Assembly: GCA_018648445.1 (NCBI GenBank)
Contig: JABGRG010000008.1
Coordinates: forward strand, 7,589 to 71,588
Reading direction: 5' to 3'
DNA from: Rhodospirillales bacterium
Lineage (GTDB): Bacteria > Pseudomonadota > Alphaproteobacteria > Rhodospirillales_A > JACZKS01
DNA: 64,000 nucleotides
A program made the translations under genes and the position numbers. Below, piece after piece: positions 9,131-18,076 of this stretch (its first letter is position 1; the number at the start of each line of letters is the position of its first letter). The notes under the pieces are model-generated. The model searched no databases. It was not told the DNA's origin and was given only the letters and a program-made list of their open reading frames with translations.

Positions 9131-10513
9131 GTGGCCGGGTCGCGAACCCGTATCCGAACTGTATTGGCGGCGTTAATTTGCGCGTTGGGTATGGCAGCCG
9201 CACCCGTTCAGGGCGCGCAAGACGATTCCCGCCTGCAGGAAATCAATAAAGCCATCGCGAAAGAGCAGAAGGATGATCAGGCGCGCCGCAAAAAGGCGGC
9301 GGCCATCGTCGTCGAGGTGCGCGAACTGCGTGGCCGGATGATCGCGGCGGCAAAAGCCACCCAGAAATTTGAGACGGAAGTTACGCGGATCGAGGGCCAC
9401 CTTGGCGAACTGGTGCGCGCTGAAAGCATTAAAGCGGCGAAACTGGCCGAACGCCGTGAGCAGTTCGCGTTGGTCCTTTCGGCGTTGCAGCGCATCGCCC
9501 GTCACCCGCCGGAAAGCCTTATTGCCCAGCCATTAGACGCCAATTCTCTGGTACGAAGCGCCATTCTGCTGCGCACGGCGGTTCCCGAAATCGAGAGCCG
9601 CACCGCCGAACTACGCCGGGAGATCGGCGAACTGGAAACCCTGCGCGCCAAAGCATCGGCAAAACGCACCGAACTGGCCTCAGCCACCAGCGGCATGGAA
9701 AAAGAACGCACAGCGCTCGACGCGCTGATTGGAAAAAAACAAGCCCTCAAACGCCGCGCCGATGCGCGCAGCAAGAAGGCCGAACGCAGAATCAATCAGC
9801 TAGCCCGCCAAGCTAAGGATTTGCGCGAACTAATGGCCCGCATCGCGGCGGAGCGCAAATCCCGGGAACAAGCCGAGCGAAAGGCCAAGGAAGAAGCCGC
9901 CCGCTTGGCGCGGATCGAGGCGGAAAAGCGGGCGAAACAGCAGCGAAAAACCCGGGACGCAAAAATTGAAGCCGAAGCCGAAGCCAAAGCCAAGGCGGAA
10001 GCGCAAGCCAAAGCGCAAGCCGAAGCCGAAGCCGAAGCAGAAGCCGTGGCCAAGGCGGAAACGTCGGAAATTGTTGGCATCGGCAAGGGTGATGAACTTG
10101 TTCCGATCACGCAAGCGCGAGGGAAATTACCCTTCCCGGCATCGGGCCACGTGGTTATCCGGTATGGTCAGGCCACCGAAACCGGGATGACGCAAAAAGG
10201 TATTTCCATAAAAACCCGTGACGGAGCGCGGGTAGTGGCCCCATATGATGGATTGGTCGTATTCGCCGGACAGTTTCGCGGGTACGGGCAAATCTTGATC
10301 CTCGAACACGGCGAGGGATATCATACGCTACTCGCCGGGTTGACCAGGATCGACACGGTCCTCGGACAATGGCTGGCGTCTGGCGAGCCAGTCGGTCTGA
10401 TGGAAAAGGGGGATCGGGACGCCCCGGTTCTTTATGTGGAATTGCGGCGCAATGGACAACCGATCAATCCATTGCCGTGGCTCGCATCGCAAAAGGATAA
10501 GGTAAGCGGATGA
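9131..10513 (+). CDS. envC: EnvC-like murein hydrolase activator (degenerate M23 domain)
   Basis: EnvC-type proteins act in the periplasm, switching on amidases that split septal peptidoglycan. This 460-residue protein (GTG start 9131) has a signal peptide at about 1-30 (ALICALGMAAAPVQGAQD). Long coiled coils rich in A, E, K and R cover 35-310, with an AEAEAKAKAEAQ run near 275-310. A C-terminal LytM/M23 domain covers about 335-455. Its metal-site histidines are missing: the H-x-G-x-D region reads KGISIKT and the H-x-H region reads YHTLLAGL. It is therefore most likely an activator and not a protease, as in E. coli EnvC. It overlaps ctpA by 4 bases. Confidence 0.9.
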   Translation: MAGSRTRIRTVLAALICALGMAAAPVQGAQDDSRLQEINKAIAKEQKDDQARRKKAAAIVVEVRELRGRMIAAAKATQKFETEVTRIEGHLGELVRAESIKAAKLAERREQFALVLSALQRIARHPPESLIAQPLDANSLVRSAILLRTAVPEIESRTAELRREIGELETLRAKASAKRTELASATSGMEKERTALDALIGKKQALKRRADARSKKAERRINQLARQAKDLRELMARIAAERKSREQAERKAKEEAARLARIEAEKRAKQQRKTRDAKIEAEAEAKAKAEAQAKAQAEAEAEAEAVAKAETSEIVGIGKGDELVPITQARGKLPFPASGHVVIRYGQATETGMTQKGISIKTRDGARVVAPYDGLVVFAGQFRGYGQILILEHGEGYHTLLAGLTRIDTVLGQWLASGEPVGLMEKGDRDAPVLYVELRRNGQPINPLPWLASQKDKVSG

Positions 10514-11829
10514 AGCATCGATTTCTCACTATTGCTTTGGCGGCGGCATTTCTGGCCTCGCCCGGCGCATTCGCCCCGGTGGCGTTTGCTCAGGACGCAA
10601 AGAACAAGAACGGCACCGATACGTACGAGTTGCTCAACCTGTTCGGCGATGTCTTCGAACGGGTGCGCGCCGACTACGTCGAGGAAACCACCGACGAGGA
10701 AATGATCGAAGCGGCCATCGTCGGCATGCTCAGCGCACTGGACCCCCACTCTTCCTATCTAAGCCCCAAATACTATCGTGAAATGCAGGTTCAGACCCGC
10801 GGCGAATTCGGCGGACTGGGTATTGAAGTGACCATGGAAAACGGACTGGTGAAAGTGGTCGCGCCAATCGACGACACGCCCGCTTTCCGGGCCGGCGTCG
10901 AGGCCGGCGACCTGATCAGTCATCTCGACGGCGAAGCGGTGCTGGGCCTGACCCTTGATCAGGCGGTCAAGAAGATGCGCGGCAAGGTGGGAACCGACCT
11001 CAAGATGAAGATCCGCCGCGAGGGCCGCGAACCTTTTGACGTGACCATCACCCGCGCGGTCATCAAAATTCAGTCGGTGCGCTCGCGCCTTGAGGGCAAG
11101 ATCGGTTACGTGCGCGTGACCCAGTTTAACGAGCAGGCCAAATCCGGCATTGAAAAGGCGATGAAGAAATTCGCCGCCGAAATCGGCGATCAATTGGCGG
11201 GGGTCGTTCTCGATCTTCGCAACAATCCGGGTGGTCTTCTGGATCAGGCCGTCGGCGTGTCCGATCTGTTCCTGGATCGCGGAGAGATCGTATCCACCCG
11301 GTCACGCAGGCCGGAAGATACCCAACGGTTCAACGCCCGTCTGGGCGACGCGGCAAACGGACTTCCGATTGTGGTTCTGATTAACGGCGGATCGGCCTCG
11401 GCTTCCGAGATCGTCGCCGGCGCCTTGCAGGATCACGGTCGCGCGCTTCTTCTGGGAACCAAGACATTCGGCAAGGGATCGGTTCAAACGATCATTCCGT
11501 TGGCCCGGCGCGGCGCCATGAAGCTGACGACGGCACGTTATTTCACGCCGTCGGGCCGCTCCATTCAGCAAGTCGGTATCGAACCTGATATCGAGGTCCA
11601 CCCGGCCAAGGTCGAAACCATTGACCGCCCGCGCGGACGGCGCGAATCCGATTTGCGCGGCGCGTTGGATAACGGAAACCAGGCCAAGCCGGAAGACGAA
11701 CAGGGAAAATCCGGCGGCGAAGCCGAAGGCGAAAAGGAAGCACCGCAGGATTATCAATTGGCAAGGGCTCTCGACCTTTTACGCGGAATTGCCTTATTCT
11801 CGGCGAATGCGGGGAAAACGCCGCAGTAG
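10510..11829 (+). CDS. ctpA: S41 family carboxyl-terminal processing protease
   Basis: This periplasmic Ser/Lys protease trims or degrades envelope proteins from their C-termini. The 439-residue protein has a signal peptide (about 1-28, FAPVAFAQDA), a PDZ domain at about 90-180 (GLGIEVTMENGLVKVVAPI), and the tail-protease domain at about 190-360. The catalytic serine is in GSASASE near residue 295, with Lys322 in TFGKGSVQT. The C-terminal tail is low-complexity and charged. It follows envC with a 4-base overlap, and envC-ctpA pairing is typical of alphaproteobacteria, where CtpA can control murein hydrolases. Confidence 0.95.
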   Translation: MKHRFLTIALAAAFLASPGAFAPVAFAQDAKNKNGTDTYELLNLFGDVFERVRADYVEETTDEEMIEAAIVGMLSALDPHSSYLSPKYYREMQVQTRGEFGGLGIEVTMENGLVKVVAPIDDTPAFRAGVEAGDLISHLDGEAVLGLTLDQAVKKMRGKVGTDLKMKIRREGREPFDVTITRAVIKIQSVRSRLEGKIGYVRVTQFNEQAKSGIEKAMKKFAAEIGDQLAGVVLDLRNNPGGLLDQAVGVSDLFLDRGEIVSTRSRRPEDTQRFNARLGDAANGLPIVVLINGGSASASEIVAGALQDHGRALLLGTKTFGKGSVQTIIPLARRGAMKLTTARYFTPSGRSIQQVGIEPDIEVHPAKVETIDRPRGRRESDLRGALDNGNQAKPEDEQGKSGGEAEGEKEAPQDYQLARALDLLRGIALFSANAGKTPQ

Positions 11830-11895
11830 CAGCCGTAGCATCAGGCCGAAATCGCATGGCCGAAAGCGGTTGAGAAGGGAAGGAAACCAAACGGC

Positions 11896-13299
11896 GTGAA
11901 ATTTCCCAAGCTCTTCGGCAAGAAGTCGTCGGACGATGACGACTTTGACGACGATTATGACGATGACGACGATTATGAGGCCGCCGACGATGATTCTACC
12001 GCCGGGGGGAATGACGCGTCCGGAGACGACGGAAACGGCGATGGGGATGGCGACGGCGACGGCGACGGCGATGGCGATGGCGACGATTTCGACGACGACG
12101 ACTACGATGACGACGACTATGATGACGAAGACGGATCACCGGGCGGAAACAAGCGTGTCCTCCTTCTTGCCATCGGCGGGGCGTCGCTGGCCCTAATTCT
12201 TATCGTCGGCGGTGCCGCATGGTGGTTCCTGGGCGGCAGCGAGGACGAGAGCGAACATGCCGAGGAACCCGCGGCGATCCAAGAAAGTAAGCCCGACCAC
12301 ATCGTCCTTGATATTGCTCCGCGACCACGCCCGAATCGGGGAAAACTGAGGCCGCAAAAAGGCAAAACGCTGACGGCAACGGAAACGCTGAACGCGATTG
12401 CGGCGGTTTCCGAAGGGCCGGGGGCCGGGATCGTCGCCGCGCCGGTCCAGACAGCCGCCTTCAGCAATATTCCGGCACCGACCGCGGCGCAGCCCCTTTC
12501 GCCCTCACCGGACGCGGCGCTGATCGAACAAAGCCCGCAAGGTCCGCTTCCCGTGATCGGCAAGGACGGACGCAAGCCCTGGCAGGTTTATGCCCGCCCG
12601 TTTAAAGCCGACGATCCGCGCCCGCGAATCGCGGTTGTTTTTTCCGACCTTGGCATGAGCCGCAGTGTCACCGAGGCCGCCATCAAATATTTGCCACCGG
12701 AAGTCACGCTCGCTTTCAGTCCCTATGCCGCCGGGTTGAACGATTGGGCCGCCGCCGCGCGCAAGGCGGGGCACGAAGTTCTTATCGGCGTCCCCATGGA
12801 GCCGAAAGCCTTTCCGGACCAGGACCCCGGACCCAACGCATTGATGACCACATCCCATACGTCTGAAAACCTTGGCCGTCTGGAATTATTGTTGAGCCGC
12901 CTGTCCGGTTACGTCGGCATTATTTCCCTGATGGGTTCGCGCTTTACCCAGGAAGAAGAACACATGCGCCCCGTTCTTGAATTGTTGAAATCACGGGGGT
13001 TGATGTTCGTCGATTCGAAAGCCGGGCGCGAAACGGTCGGGCCAACCATCGCCAAGGAAATCGGCGTGCCGCGCGCCGTCGCCAACATGAAATTCGACGA
13101 AGCCATGTCCCGCGCCGCGTTGGACCGGAAACTTGCCGATCTTGAACGCATCGCCAGCGCATCCAAGGCAGCCATCGTGATCGCCAGGCCCTATCCGGCG
13201 ACCATTGCCGGCGTCGCCGCATGGGCTGAAAAGCTGGGGGGTAAGAAAATCGCCTTGGCTCCGGTGTCGGCTGTCGCAGATCGCCAACCGGTGCAATAA
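11896..13299 (+). CDS. Divergent polysaccharide deacetylase family protein (YibQ-like) with an acidic cytoplasmic tail
   Basis: The 467-residue protein starts at GTG 11896 after GAAGGGAAGGAAACC. Residues 1-90 are extremely acidic, with runs of D and a Gly-Asp repeat. One membrane helix follows at about 92-112 (VLLLAIGGASLALILIVGG). After a proline/alanine-rich linker, the divergent deacetylase (YibQ, DUF610) domain covers about 235-460: IAVVFSDLGMSRSVTEAAI, LAFSPYAAGLNDWAAAARKAGHEVLIGVPMEP, and GLMFVDSKAGRETV. The enzyme domain faces the periplasm. Its substrate is unknown; the envC-ctpA-yibQ neighbourhood points to the cell wall. The acidic tail is unusual in length and composition. Confidence 0.9.
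   Translation: MKFPKLFGKKSSDDDDFDDDYDDDDDYEAADDDSTAGGNDASGDDGNGDGDGDGDGDGDGDGDDFDDDDYDDDDYDDEDGSPGGNKRVLLLAIGGASLALILIVGGAAWWFLGGSEDESEHAEEPAAIQESKPDHIVLDIAPRPRPNRGKLRPQKGKTLTATETLNAIAAVSEGPGAGIVAAPVQTAAFSNIPAPTAAQPLSPSPDAALIEQSPQGPLPVIGKDGRKPWQVYARPFKADDPRPRIAVVFSDLGMSRSVTEAAIKYLPPEVTLAFSPYAAGLNDWAAAARKAGHEVLIGVPMEPKAFPDQDPGPNALMTTSHTSENLGRLELLLSRLSGYVGIISLMGSRFTQEEEHMRPVLELLKSRGLMFVDSKAGRETVGPTIAKEIGVPRAVANMKFDEAMSRAALDRKLADLERIASASKAAIVIARPYPATIAGVAAWAEKLGGKKIALAPVSAVADRQPVQ
12037..12084 (+). repeat. Hexanucleotide (GGCGAY) repeat coding for Gly-Asp
   Basis: About eight tandem copies of GGCGAT/GGCGAC (one copy is GGGGAT) encode a (GD)n run in the acidic N-terminal tail of the deacetylase-family protein. 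Repeats of this kind can change copy number in frame. Confidence 0.85.
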
Positions 13300-13309
13300 C
13301 GGGAACTCA

Positions 13310-13810
13310 ATGGCTGATCGCAAGAAAAAAGGCCTCCCCTATCGTAAATGCGTGGGCGCGGTTCTATTCAACCAAAACGGCCTGGTCTTCGTCGGTGAAC
13401 GCAACGACATGGGCGAATCATCGTGGCAAATGCCGCAGGGCGGCGTGGATAAGGGTGAAAAACCCCGCAAGGCTGTAAAACGCGAATTGGCCGAGGAGAT
13501 CGGCACCGACAAGATAGAAATTGTCGCCGAGCACCCGGACTGGCTTTGTTACGATTTTCCGAAGGAATTGATCGGCACGGCATGGGGCGGCCGTTTTCGT
13601 GGACAGAAACAGAAATGGTTTGCCCTGCGCTTTACCGGCGCGGATTCCGACATTGATCTGAGCGCTGGCCGACATCCGGAATTCCGCGCGTGGCAATGGA
13701 TCCCCATCGGCCGCCTTTGCAAAATTATCATTCCGTTCAAGCGGCCCGTCTACGAGGCGGTTGTCGAGGAATTCCGGCAGCTTTCCGTTTTTGAGCGGTC
13801 CAACACCTGA
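13310..13810 (+). CDS. rppH: RNA pyrophosphohydrolase (Nudix)
   Basis: RppH removes pyrophosphate from 5' triphosphate ends of RNA and so starts RNase E-dependent decay. The 166-residue protein starts at ATG 13310, giving MADRKKKGLPYRKCVGAVLF. The Nudix box GGVDKGEKPRKAVKRELAEEIGT lies at about 43-65 and fits G-x5-E-x7-REUxEExGU. The WQMPQGG and RGQKQKWFALRF segments match RppH and the related Ap4A hydrolases of alphaproteobacteria. It ends the envC-ctpA-yibQ-rppH run. Confidence 0.95.
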   Translation: MADRKKKGLPYRKCVGAVLFNQNGLVFVGERNDMGESSWQMPQGGVDKGEKPRKAVKRELAEEIGTDKIEIVAEHPDWLCYDFPKELIGTAWGGRFRGQKQKWFALRFTGADSDIDLSAGRHPEFRAWQWIPIGRLCKIIIPFKRPVYEAVVEEFRQLSVFERSNT

Positions 13811-13850
13811 TCCCTTGCATCGACGCGCGGCTTCGACCATTCTCCGCCCC

Positions 13851-14621
13851 ATGAACAACGATGTTCCGCGCACGGCACTCATTACCGGAGCCGCCAAACG
13901 TATCGGGCGAGCCATGGCGCTTGATCTGGCCGCGCATGGCTGGGCCGTTGCCGTTCACTTCAATTCATCCGAAGCCGACGCCGTTCAGGTGTGCGACGAG
14001 ATCGTTCAGGCTGGCGGACGCGCCGCTCCCGTTCGCGCCGATCTGGAACGCGAGGATGATTGTCAGGCCCTCGTGAAGCGTGCCACGGCCGCCCTTGGCC
14101 CGCTGACCCTGCTTATCAACAATGCCTCGATTTTCGAAAAGGATTCGCCGGAAACGGCCACCCGAGAATCGTGGGACGCGCATATGCAGATCAATCTGCG
14201 CGCGCCCTTTGTGCTTGTCCAGGAATTCTCAGCGACCCTTCCGAAGGATATCACCGGGCATGTCATCAATATCGTCGATCAGCGGGTATGGAATCTGACC
14301 GGCTCGTTTACCTCCTATACGGTAAGCAAGGCGGCCCTGTGGACGCTGACGAGAACGTTGGCCCTGGCCCTGGCCCCCCGTATCCGGGTCAATGCGGTCG
14401 GCCCGGGCCCGACCTTGCCCAGCGCCCGACAAACCGATGAGCAGTTCCAGCGGCAGTGGCAGGCGGTCCCGTTGGCGCGACAGGTGTTTACCGACGAGAT
14501 TTGCGATGCGGTTCGGTTTATTATCGACGCGCACTCCATGACCGGGCAAATGATCGCTTTGGACGGCGGGCAACATTTGGGCTGGGCGCCGCCCGCCCGC
14601 GCCCAATCCCTTGATGAATGA
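13851..14621 (+). CDS. SDR oxidoreductase, pteridine reductase / FolM-like
   Basis: This is a 256-residue short-chain dehydrogenase. The nucleotide motif TGAAKRIG near residue 11 is the form found in pteridine reductases and FolM (dihydromonapterin reductase), in place of the usual TGxxxGIG. NNAS and the catalytic pair in YTVSKAA follow, then LDGGQHL near the end. ATG 13851 is chosen because the upstream in-frame start overlaps rppH heavily and adds unrelated residues. The next gene is folB, so a role in reduced pterin metabolism is likely. The exact substrate cannot be read from the sequence. Confidence 0.88.
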   Translation: MNNDVPRTALITGAAKRIGRAMALDLAAHGWAVAVHFNSSEADAVQVCDEIVQAGGRAAPVRADLEREDDCQALVKRATAALGPLTLLINNASIFEKDSPETATRESWDAHMQINLRAPFVLVQEFSATLPKDITGHVINIVDQRVWNLTGSFTSYTVSKAALWTLTRTLALALAPRIRVNAVGPGPTLPSARQTDEQFQRQWQAVPLARQVFTDEICDAVRFIIDAHSMTGQMIALDGGQHLGWAPPARAQSLDE

Positions 14622-14657
14622 TCCGGCCCCAAACGAGCTTGAGCTATAAAGAGAAAA

Positions 14658-15071
14658 ATGACCAATAGTCCAGAATCAACCGTTCATCCCCTTCGCATCG
14701 CCGACGCCAGAAACGCCGTGCGCCATGTCTTCATCCACGACATGGTGGTTTCGTGCCTGATCGGTATTCACCGACACGAAAAAACGGGCGCTCAAAGAAT
14801 CAGGATAAATCTCGACCTCGCCGTCCGCGAAGACGTAGCCCCCCTGAACGATAATCATTCCAACGTCCTATGTTATGAGGATGTGGCAAAATCGATTCGT
14901 TCAATTGCTGCGCGTGGCCATGTAAATCTGGTTGAGACCCTGGCGGAGGATATTGCAACCATGTGCCTGGAAGACATCAGGATACTTTCAGTGAGGGTCC
15001 GGATTGAGAAACTCGATGTCTTCGCCGACGTTGAAAGCGTTGGTGTCGAAATAGAGCGTGTACGGCACTAG
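14658..15071 (+). CDS. folB: Dihydroneopterin aldolase
   Basis: FolB cleaves 7,8-dihydroneopterin to 6-hydroxymethyl-dihydropterin and glycolaldehyde in folate synthesis. The 137-residue protein shows VFIHDMVVSCLIGIHRHEKTG near residues 22-42 (the pterin-binding I-G-x-x-x-x-E region). It also has LCYEDVAKSI, VNLVETLAEDIA with the conserved glutamate, and VRIEKLDVFADVESVGVEIER at the end. It lies 36 bases after the FolM-like SDR, and the two probably form an operon. Confidence 0.95.
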   Translation: MTNSPESTVHPLRIADARNAVRHVFIHDMVVSCLIGIHRHEKTGAQRIRINLDLAVREDVAPLNDNHSNVLCYEDVAKSIRSIAARGHVNLVETLAEDIATMCLEDIRILSVRVRIEKLDVFADVESVGVEIERVRH

Positions 15072-15206
15072 ACAAAGAATTGAAAACTATACCGCAAGTG
15101 CTTGCAAAAACGTAATTTGCGTTGTCCCATTTGTTAAGTTGTTCACAGCCCGAAGTTTGCTTCGCATTTATGGGCGAATTGTTTCAGTTTTATCACAAAC
15201 CCGTGA

Positions 15207-15232
15207 GATATTGTATTGACTTTGACAATATC
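15207..15232. repeat. Inverted repeat GATATTGT-N10-ACAATATC
   Basis: Perfect 8-base arms (15207-15214 and 15225-15232) surround ATTGACTTTG. TTGACA (15222-15227), a -35-like hexamer, overlaps the right arm. The arrangement is that of a dimeric repressor operator over a promoter upstream of uvrC, but no matching regulator is identified. Confidence 0.5.
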
Positions 15233-15335
15233 CTTTGTTTTCAACGTTCTATATGGATGCCCATTTTTTGTGCAAAACGAGGAAAATGACGGTTTCGGCG
15301 GGACCGCGCGTCCGGGAAGCGAAAAGTCAACAACC

Positions 15336-15344
15336 TTATCCACA
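15336..15344 (+). promoter_or_regulatory. Consensus DnaA box TTATCCACA
   Basis: An exact match to the strongest E. coli DnaA box. A weaker variant, TTGTTCACA, lies at 15139-15147 in the same AT-rich gap. A DnaA titration or regulatory site is possible. Two sites are too few to call an origin. Confidence 0.4.
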
Positions 15345-15530
15345 GGTTTGGTGGATTAATAAACCGGCCGGTCCAATTCACCCTTGCTCCGCGACGCGCT
15401 GCCGGGGCTGAAATCACCGATATGCCGCCACTGGCTGAGTAAAACGCATGGCCTCCGAACAAAAAAATCAAAACCGCATCGCACCCGATCATTGGGGAAG
15501 GAGAACCGACGGCCCTCCGAGGAGGCGCGC

Positions 15531-17432
15531 ATGACCAATGGTTTCGAAGGTGATGCGCCGGCACCACCATTGGGTGAGACACGAATTGCCGCGGGCGTCG
15601 CCGTAATCGAAGGCTACCTTAAGACCCTGCCATCCCGCCCCGGGGTTTATCGAATGATCAAGGAGACCGGCGACGTCCTATATGTGGGCAAGGCCAAGAA
15701 CCTCAAAAAGCGAGTCACCAGTTACACCAATCTTGCGCGTCAGCCAAACCGGTTAAAACGCATGATCTCGCAAACGGCGAGCATGGAATTCGTGACCACT
15801 CATACCGAGGCGGAAGCCCTGCTGCTGGAAGCGAACCTGATTAAGCGGTTTCAGCCGCGCTATAACATTCTGCTTCGCGACGACAAATCCTTCGCATCGA
15901 TTCTCGTCACCGGCGACCATGCCTTTCCCCGGGTATTGAAACACCGGGGCGGGCGCAGCCGAACGGGCGACTATTTCGGCCCCTTCGCGTCGGCCTGGGC
16001 CGTGAACGAGACGCTGGCCGTTTTGCAGCGGGCATTTTTGTTGCGTTCATGCACGGACGCCGTCTTCTCGGCCCGCACACGGCCTTGCCTTCTTTATCAA
16101 ATCAAACGCTGCAGCGCGCCCTGCGTGGATCGCACCAGCCAGGACGATTACGCCAAGCTGGTCGATCAAGCCCGCGCCTTCCTTTCCGGCGAAAGCCATC
16201 GAATTCAGCAACAACTGGCGGAAAACATGCAAGCCGCCAGCGACCGCCTGGAATTTGAAATGGCGGCCCAATACCGCGACCGCATCAGCGCCCTGACCCG
16301 TGTTCAGGCCCATCAGGATATCAACCTGAGCAGCCTCGGCACGGCCGACGTCGTCGCCGTTCATCAGGCAGGCGGGCAAAGCTGTATCCAGGTGTTTTTC
16401 TTCCGCGCGGGACGCAACTACGGCAACCGCGCCTATTTCCCGAGCCACGCTAGGGACGACGACGCGCCCCAGGTTCTGGAAGCCTTTCTCGGTCAGTTTT
16501 ACGCTTCTCACCCGCCGCCACGCTCGATACTGCTAAGCCATCGCCTAACCAACGCCGGATTGATTGGCGAAGCCCTGTCAGTGCGCGCCGATCGTCCGGT
16601 CCGCATTAGCGTTCCGCAACGTGGCGAAAAAAGAAAGCTGGTTCTTCACGCCAGCGCCAATGCCCGGGACGCTTTAAGCCGCCGCCTTGCTGAAAGCGCC
16701 ACCCAGCGCCGGCTTTTGGAAGGTCTGGCCACACACCTTGAACTGAACGACGTGCCAATCCGCATTGAAGTGTATGACAACAGCCACATCTCGGGCACGA
16801 AAGAGGTCGGCGGAATGATCGTCGCCGGACCCGAAGGCCTGATCAAGGCGGCCTATCGCAAATTCAATATCCGACGGCAGGAGGGTTCGGCACCGGGCGA
16901 TGATTACGCCATGATGCGCGAAGTACTGACCCGCCGTTTCGCGCGCGCCCAGAAGGAAGACCCCGAACGCCGCAGCGGTCAATGGCCGGACCTCGTCCTC
17001 ATTGACGGTGGACAGGGCCAGCTTGGAATTGGGCTGGAGGTTTTCGCCGAACTTGGCATCGAAGACGTCACCATCGCCGCCATTTCCAAGGGACCGGAGC
17101 GCAATGCGGGCCGCGAGAAAATCCACCTTCCGGGCCGCGATCCGGTCGTTCTGGAGGCACGGGACCCGGTTTTGTATTTCCTTCAGCGCCTGCGCGACGA
17201 GGCCCACCGTTTCGCCATCGGCGCGCACCGAACCAAACGGTCCGGCGGAATAACGAAATCCGTTCTCGACGAAATCCCCGGAATCGGCGCCAAACGAAAG
17301 AAAGCGTTGTTGCATCATTTCGGCTCGGCCGGGGCCGTGAGCGCAGCGGGACATGCGGATTTGGAGGCCGTCGACGGAATTAGTAAGGAAATAGCCAACA
17401 AAATCTATCAATGGTTCCACGCCGACGGTTAG
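15531..17432 (+). CDS. uvrC: Excinuclease ABC subunit C
   Basis: UvrC makes the two incisions around a lesion in nucleotide excision repair. The 633-residue protein has the GIY-YIG domain at about 35-115 ([25 protein letters not shown]) and a UVR motif around 225-260. The RNase H-like endonuclease domain covers about 390-560 ([33 protein letters not shown]). Helix-hairpin-helix repeats are at the C-terminus ([33 protein letters not shown]). ATG 15531 is chosen for its strong GAGGAGGCGCGC Shine-Dalgarno and family-like N-terminus. pgsA follows, as in many alphaproteobacteria. Confidence 0.97.
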   Translation: MTNGFEGDAPAPPLGETRIAAGVAVIEGYLKTLPSRPGVYRMIKETGDVLYVGKAKNLKKRVTSYTNLARQPNRLKRMISQTASMEFVTTHTEAEALLLEANLIKRFQPRYNILLRDDKSFASILVTGDHAFPRVLKHRGGRSRTGDYFGPFASAWAVNETLAVLQRAFLLRSCTDAVFSARTRPCLLYQIKRCSAPCVDRTSQDDYAKLVDQARAFLSGESHRIQQQLAENMQAASDRLEFEMAAQYRDRISALTRVQAHQDINLSSLGTADVVAVHQAGGQSCIQVFFFRAGRNYGNRAYFPSHARDDDAPQVLEAFLGQFYASHPPPRSILLSHRLTNAGLIGEALSVRADRPVRISVPQRGEKRKLVLHASANARDALSRRLAESATQRRLLEGLATHLELNDVPIRIEVYDNSHISGTKEVGGMIVAGPEGLIKAAYRKFNIRRQEGSAPGDDYAMMREVLTRRFARAQKEDPERRSGQWPDLVLIDGGQGQLGIGLEVFAELGIEDVTIAAISKGPERNAGREKIHLPGRDPVVLEARDPVLYFLQRLRDEAHRFAIGAHRTKRSGGITKSVLDEIPGIGAKRKKALLHHFGSAGAVSAAGHADLEAVDGISKEIANKIYQWFHADG

Positions 17433-17479
17433 TATAGGGGCCCTACTGCAAACATTAACGAATCAATAGATTGAGCCCG

Positions 17480-18055
17480 ATGGCCACCAACCTTCCCAAT
17501 CTTCTGACCTTCTCGCGCATCCTTGCGATGCTGCTTGTCGTCGGCCTTATGTTCATGGACCCGCCGCTGGGAAACTGGTTGGCGCTGGCCGCCTACACCT
17601 ACGCCTGTGTGACCGATTTCTTCGATGGCTATCTGGCCCGCGTTCTCGATCAACAATCGGCACTGGGCCGATTTCTCGATCCCATCGCCGACAAACTTCT
17701 GGTCTCGGCGGTGCTTTTGATGCTTGCCGCGACAAATGCCATTGTCGGCCTCGCGATCGTTCCGGCAATCATCATCCTATGCCGTGAAATCCTGGTTTCC
17801 GGCCTTCGCGAATTTCTCGCCGAAACGCGGGTCAGCGTCCCGGTCAGCAACCTCGCCAAATGGAAGACGACCCTGCAAATGGTCGCGCTCGGCTTTTTGA
17901 TCGTCAACGAAGCGGGGCCTGATTTCGGCCCGTTGACGACCTCCGAGGTCGGCGTTTATGGCCTGTGGATCGCAGCCATATTGACGCTGGTGACCGGATA
18001 TGACTATCTGCGCGCCGGATTAAAACATGTCATCGACGCGGATAAGCGGAACTGA
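17480..18055 (+). CDS. pgsA: CDP-diacylglycerol-glycerol-3-phosphate 3-phosphatidyltransferase
   Basis: PgsA makes phosphatidylglycerophosphate, the committed step to phosphatidylglycerol and cardiolipin, in the inner membrane. The 191-residue protein carries the CDP-alcohol phosphotransferase signature D-G-x2-A-R-x8-G-x3-D-x3-D as DFFDGYLARVLDQQSALG then RFLDPIADK. It has about five membrane segments. The N-terminus MATNLPNLLTFSRI is typical, so ATG 17480 is preferred over an upstream TTG. It lies between uvrC and the molybdenum-cofactor genes. Confidence 0.96.
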   Translation: MATNLPNLLTFSRILAMLLVVGLMFMDPPLGNWLALAAYTYACVTDFFDGYLARVLDQQSALGRFLDPIADKLLVSAVLLMLAATNAIVGLAIVPAIIILCREILVSGLREFLAETRVSVPVSNLAKWKTTLQMVALGFLIVNEAGPDFGPLTTSEVGVYGLWIAAILTLVTGYDYLRAGLKHVIDADKRN

Positions 18056-18076
18056 CCAACGAGGAACCCTGACACC

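Larger units (their letters stand above)
15072..15530. other. AT-rich non-coding region upstream of uvrC
   Basis: A 459-base gap, clearly AT-richer than its surroundings up to about 15,260. It holds the hairpin CGAAG-TTTG-CTTCG near 15,150, the inverted repeat at 15207-15232 and the DnaA-box match at 15336, each listed separately. An in-frame upstream extension of uvrC (to 15384) exists but looks non-coding. No protein gene or known structured RNA was recognised. Confidence 0.6.

Noticed and set aside
11936..12196. Frame coding for a threonine/methionine repeat protein
   Set aside because: It is a frame-shifted reading of the Asp/Gly-rich tail of the deacetylase-family gene and has no start signal.
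15072..15344. Chromosomal replication origin
   Set aside because: Only one consensus DnaA box and one weak variant are present, no origin-linked genes are near, and core genes on the left would be read towards it. It is kept only as a minor observation.
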